Shown: positions 63,838 through 64,000 of the stretch, one piece after another | Numbering within the stretch: the stretch's first letter is position 1 | Layout of the letters: each line of letters begins with the position of its first letter | Assembly: GCF_900156895.1 (NCBI RefSeq) | Contig: NZ_FTPD01000013.1 | Location: forward strand, 62,001-126,000 | Direction: 5' to 3' | From: Mesorhizobium prunaredense | GTDB taxonomy: Bacteria > Pseudomonadota > Alphaproteobacteria > Rhizobiales > Rhizobiaceae | Length of the DNA: 64,000 nt | Notes under the pieces: model-generated | Databases searched by the model: none | What the model saw: the letters and a program-made list of their open reading frames with translations, nothing else | Told to the model about the DNA's origin: nothing | Position numbers and translations under genes: made by a program

Positions 63838-64000
63838 ATGACAATCGTCGCGCTCAACTCCAAATCCGCCTCAGCCATCCTGCCTCGCGGCGGCGGCGTG
63901 CGCGGCGCGTTGTCCGACCTGTTCTGGCGCAAGCCCAAGCTGCTACTGCTGTTGATGCTGCTGCCGCCGGTGCTGTGGCTCGGCATCGTCTATGTCGGCT
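63838..64000 (+). CDS. ABC transporter permease (PotB-like), 3' end outside window
   Basis: 54 residues visible from ATG 63838: a short basic N terminus (RGALSDLFWRKPK), then the first membrane helix LLLLLMLLPPVLWLGIVYVG. This is the PotB/PotH-type start, and its place after the ATPase gene completes the importer. The ribosome-binding site is not obvious (AAGACAGCG upstream). The rest lies beyond base 64000. Confidence 0.8.
   Translation, partial: MTIVALNSKSASAILPRGGGVRGALSDLFWRKPKLLLLLMLLPPVLWLGIVYVG

Overview
The window reads as chromosomal DNA of a Mesorhizobium-like alphaproteobacterium (Hyphomicrobiales). It is GC-rich and gene-dense. The conserved block nfuA-like / usp / trpS / murJ / glnD, with mutS and a malic enzyme (maeB/tme) nearby, matches rhizobial chromosomes. 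ActS/ActR, two-ATPase carbohydrate ABC operons and scattered intergenic mosaic palindromes fit the same group. No nod, nif or conjugation genes, rRNA, tRNA or CRISPR arrays were found. Assignment to genus is inference from gene content and order.

Layout. 1-6.1 kb (minus): a carbohydrate/polyol ABC operon (binding protein, two permeases, a 68-residue membrane protein, two different ATPases) running by ATGA overlaps into a dihydroxyacetone kinase L subunit that is cut by the window edge. 6.4-12.4 kb (plus): hrpB, carrying an in-frame palindromic repeat insertion, then the redox pair actS-actR and nhaA. 12.4-14.9 kb (minus): an ECF sigma factor with a SnoaL tail, an SDR and mmcB. 14,970-17,675: an intact IS1595-family element with perfect 24-bp ends, an 8-bp target duplication and three passenger genes, inserted just upstream of mmcB. 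17.8-20.3 kb: a small hypothetical gene, a TSUP permease, cueR and an L,D-transpeptidase lipoprotein. 20.4-27.5 kb (minus): the housekeeping block. 27.8-30.8 kb: a copper module (CopA-type ATPase plus DUF305 protein) behind a textbook CueR/HmrR promoter, lying between glnD and mutS. 30.9-38 kb: aldo/keto reductase, mutS, malic enzyme, adenosine kinase.

38-53.8 kb is mixed metabolism: a trans-3-hydroxyproline dehydratase with a PEP-mutase-family partner, dut, an Lrp regulator, a decayed glutamine amidotransferase, an amidase, a DAO oxidoreductase, prfC, ilvD, a cytosine-deaminase-family enzyme with an altered active site, and a drug/metabolite exporter.

53.8-64 kb is the most system-like accessory region. 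It has two LicA/choline-kinase-type phosphotransferases, a methyltransferase, a two-domain FAD/GcvT demethylase (dimethylglycine/sarcosine dehydrogenase type), DeoR and LysR regulators, and a PotD/PotA/PotB-type ABC importer that continues off the window. I infer uptake and catabolism of an N-methylated amino-alcohol or amine. No substrate can be read from sequence.
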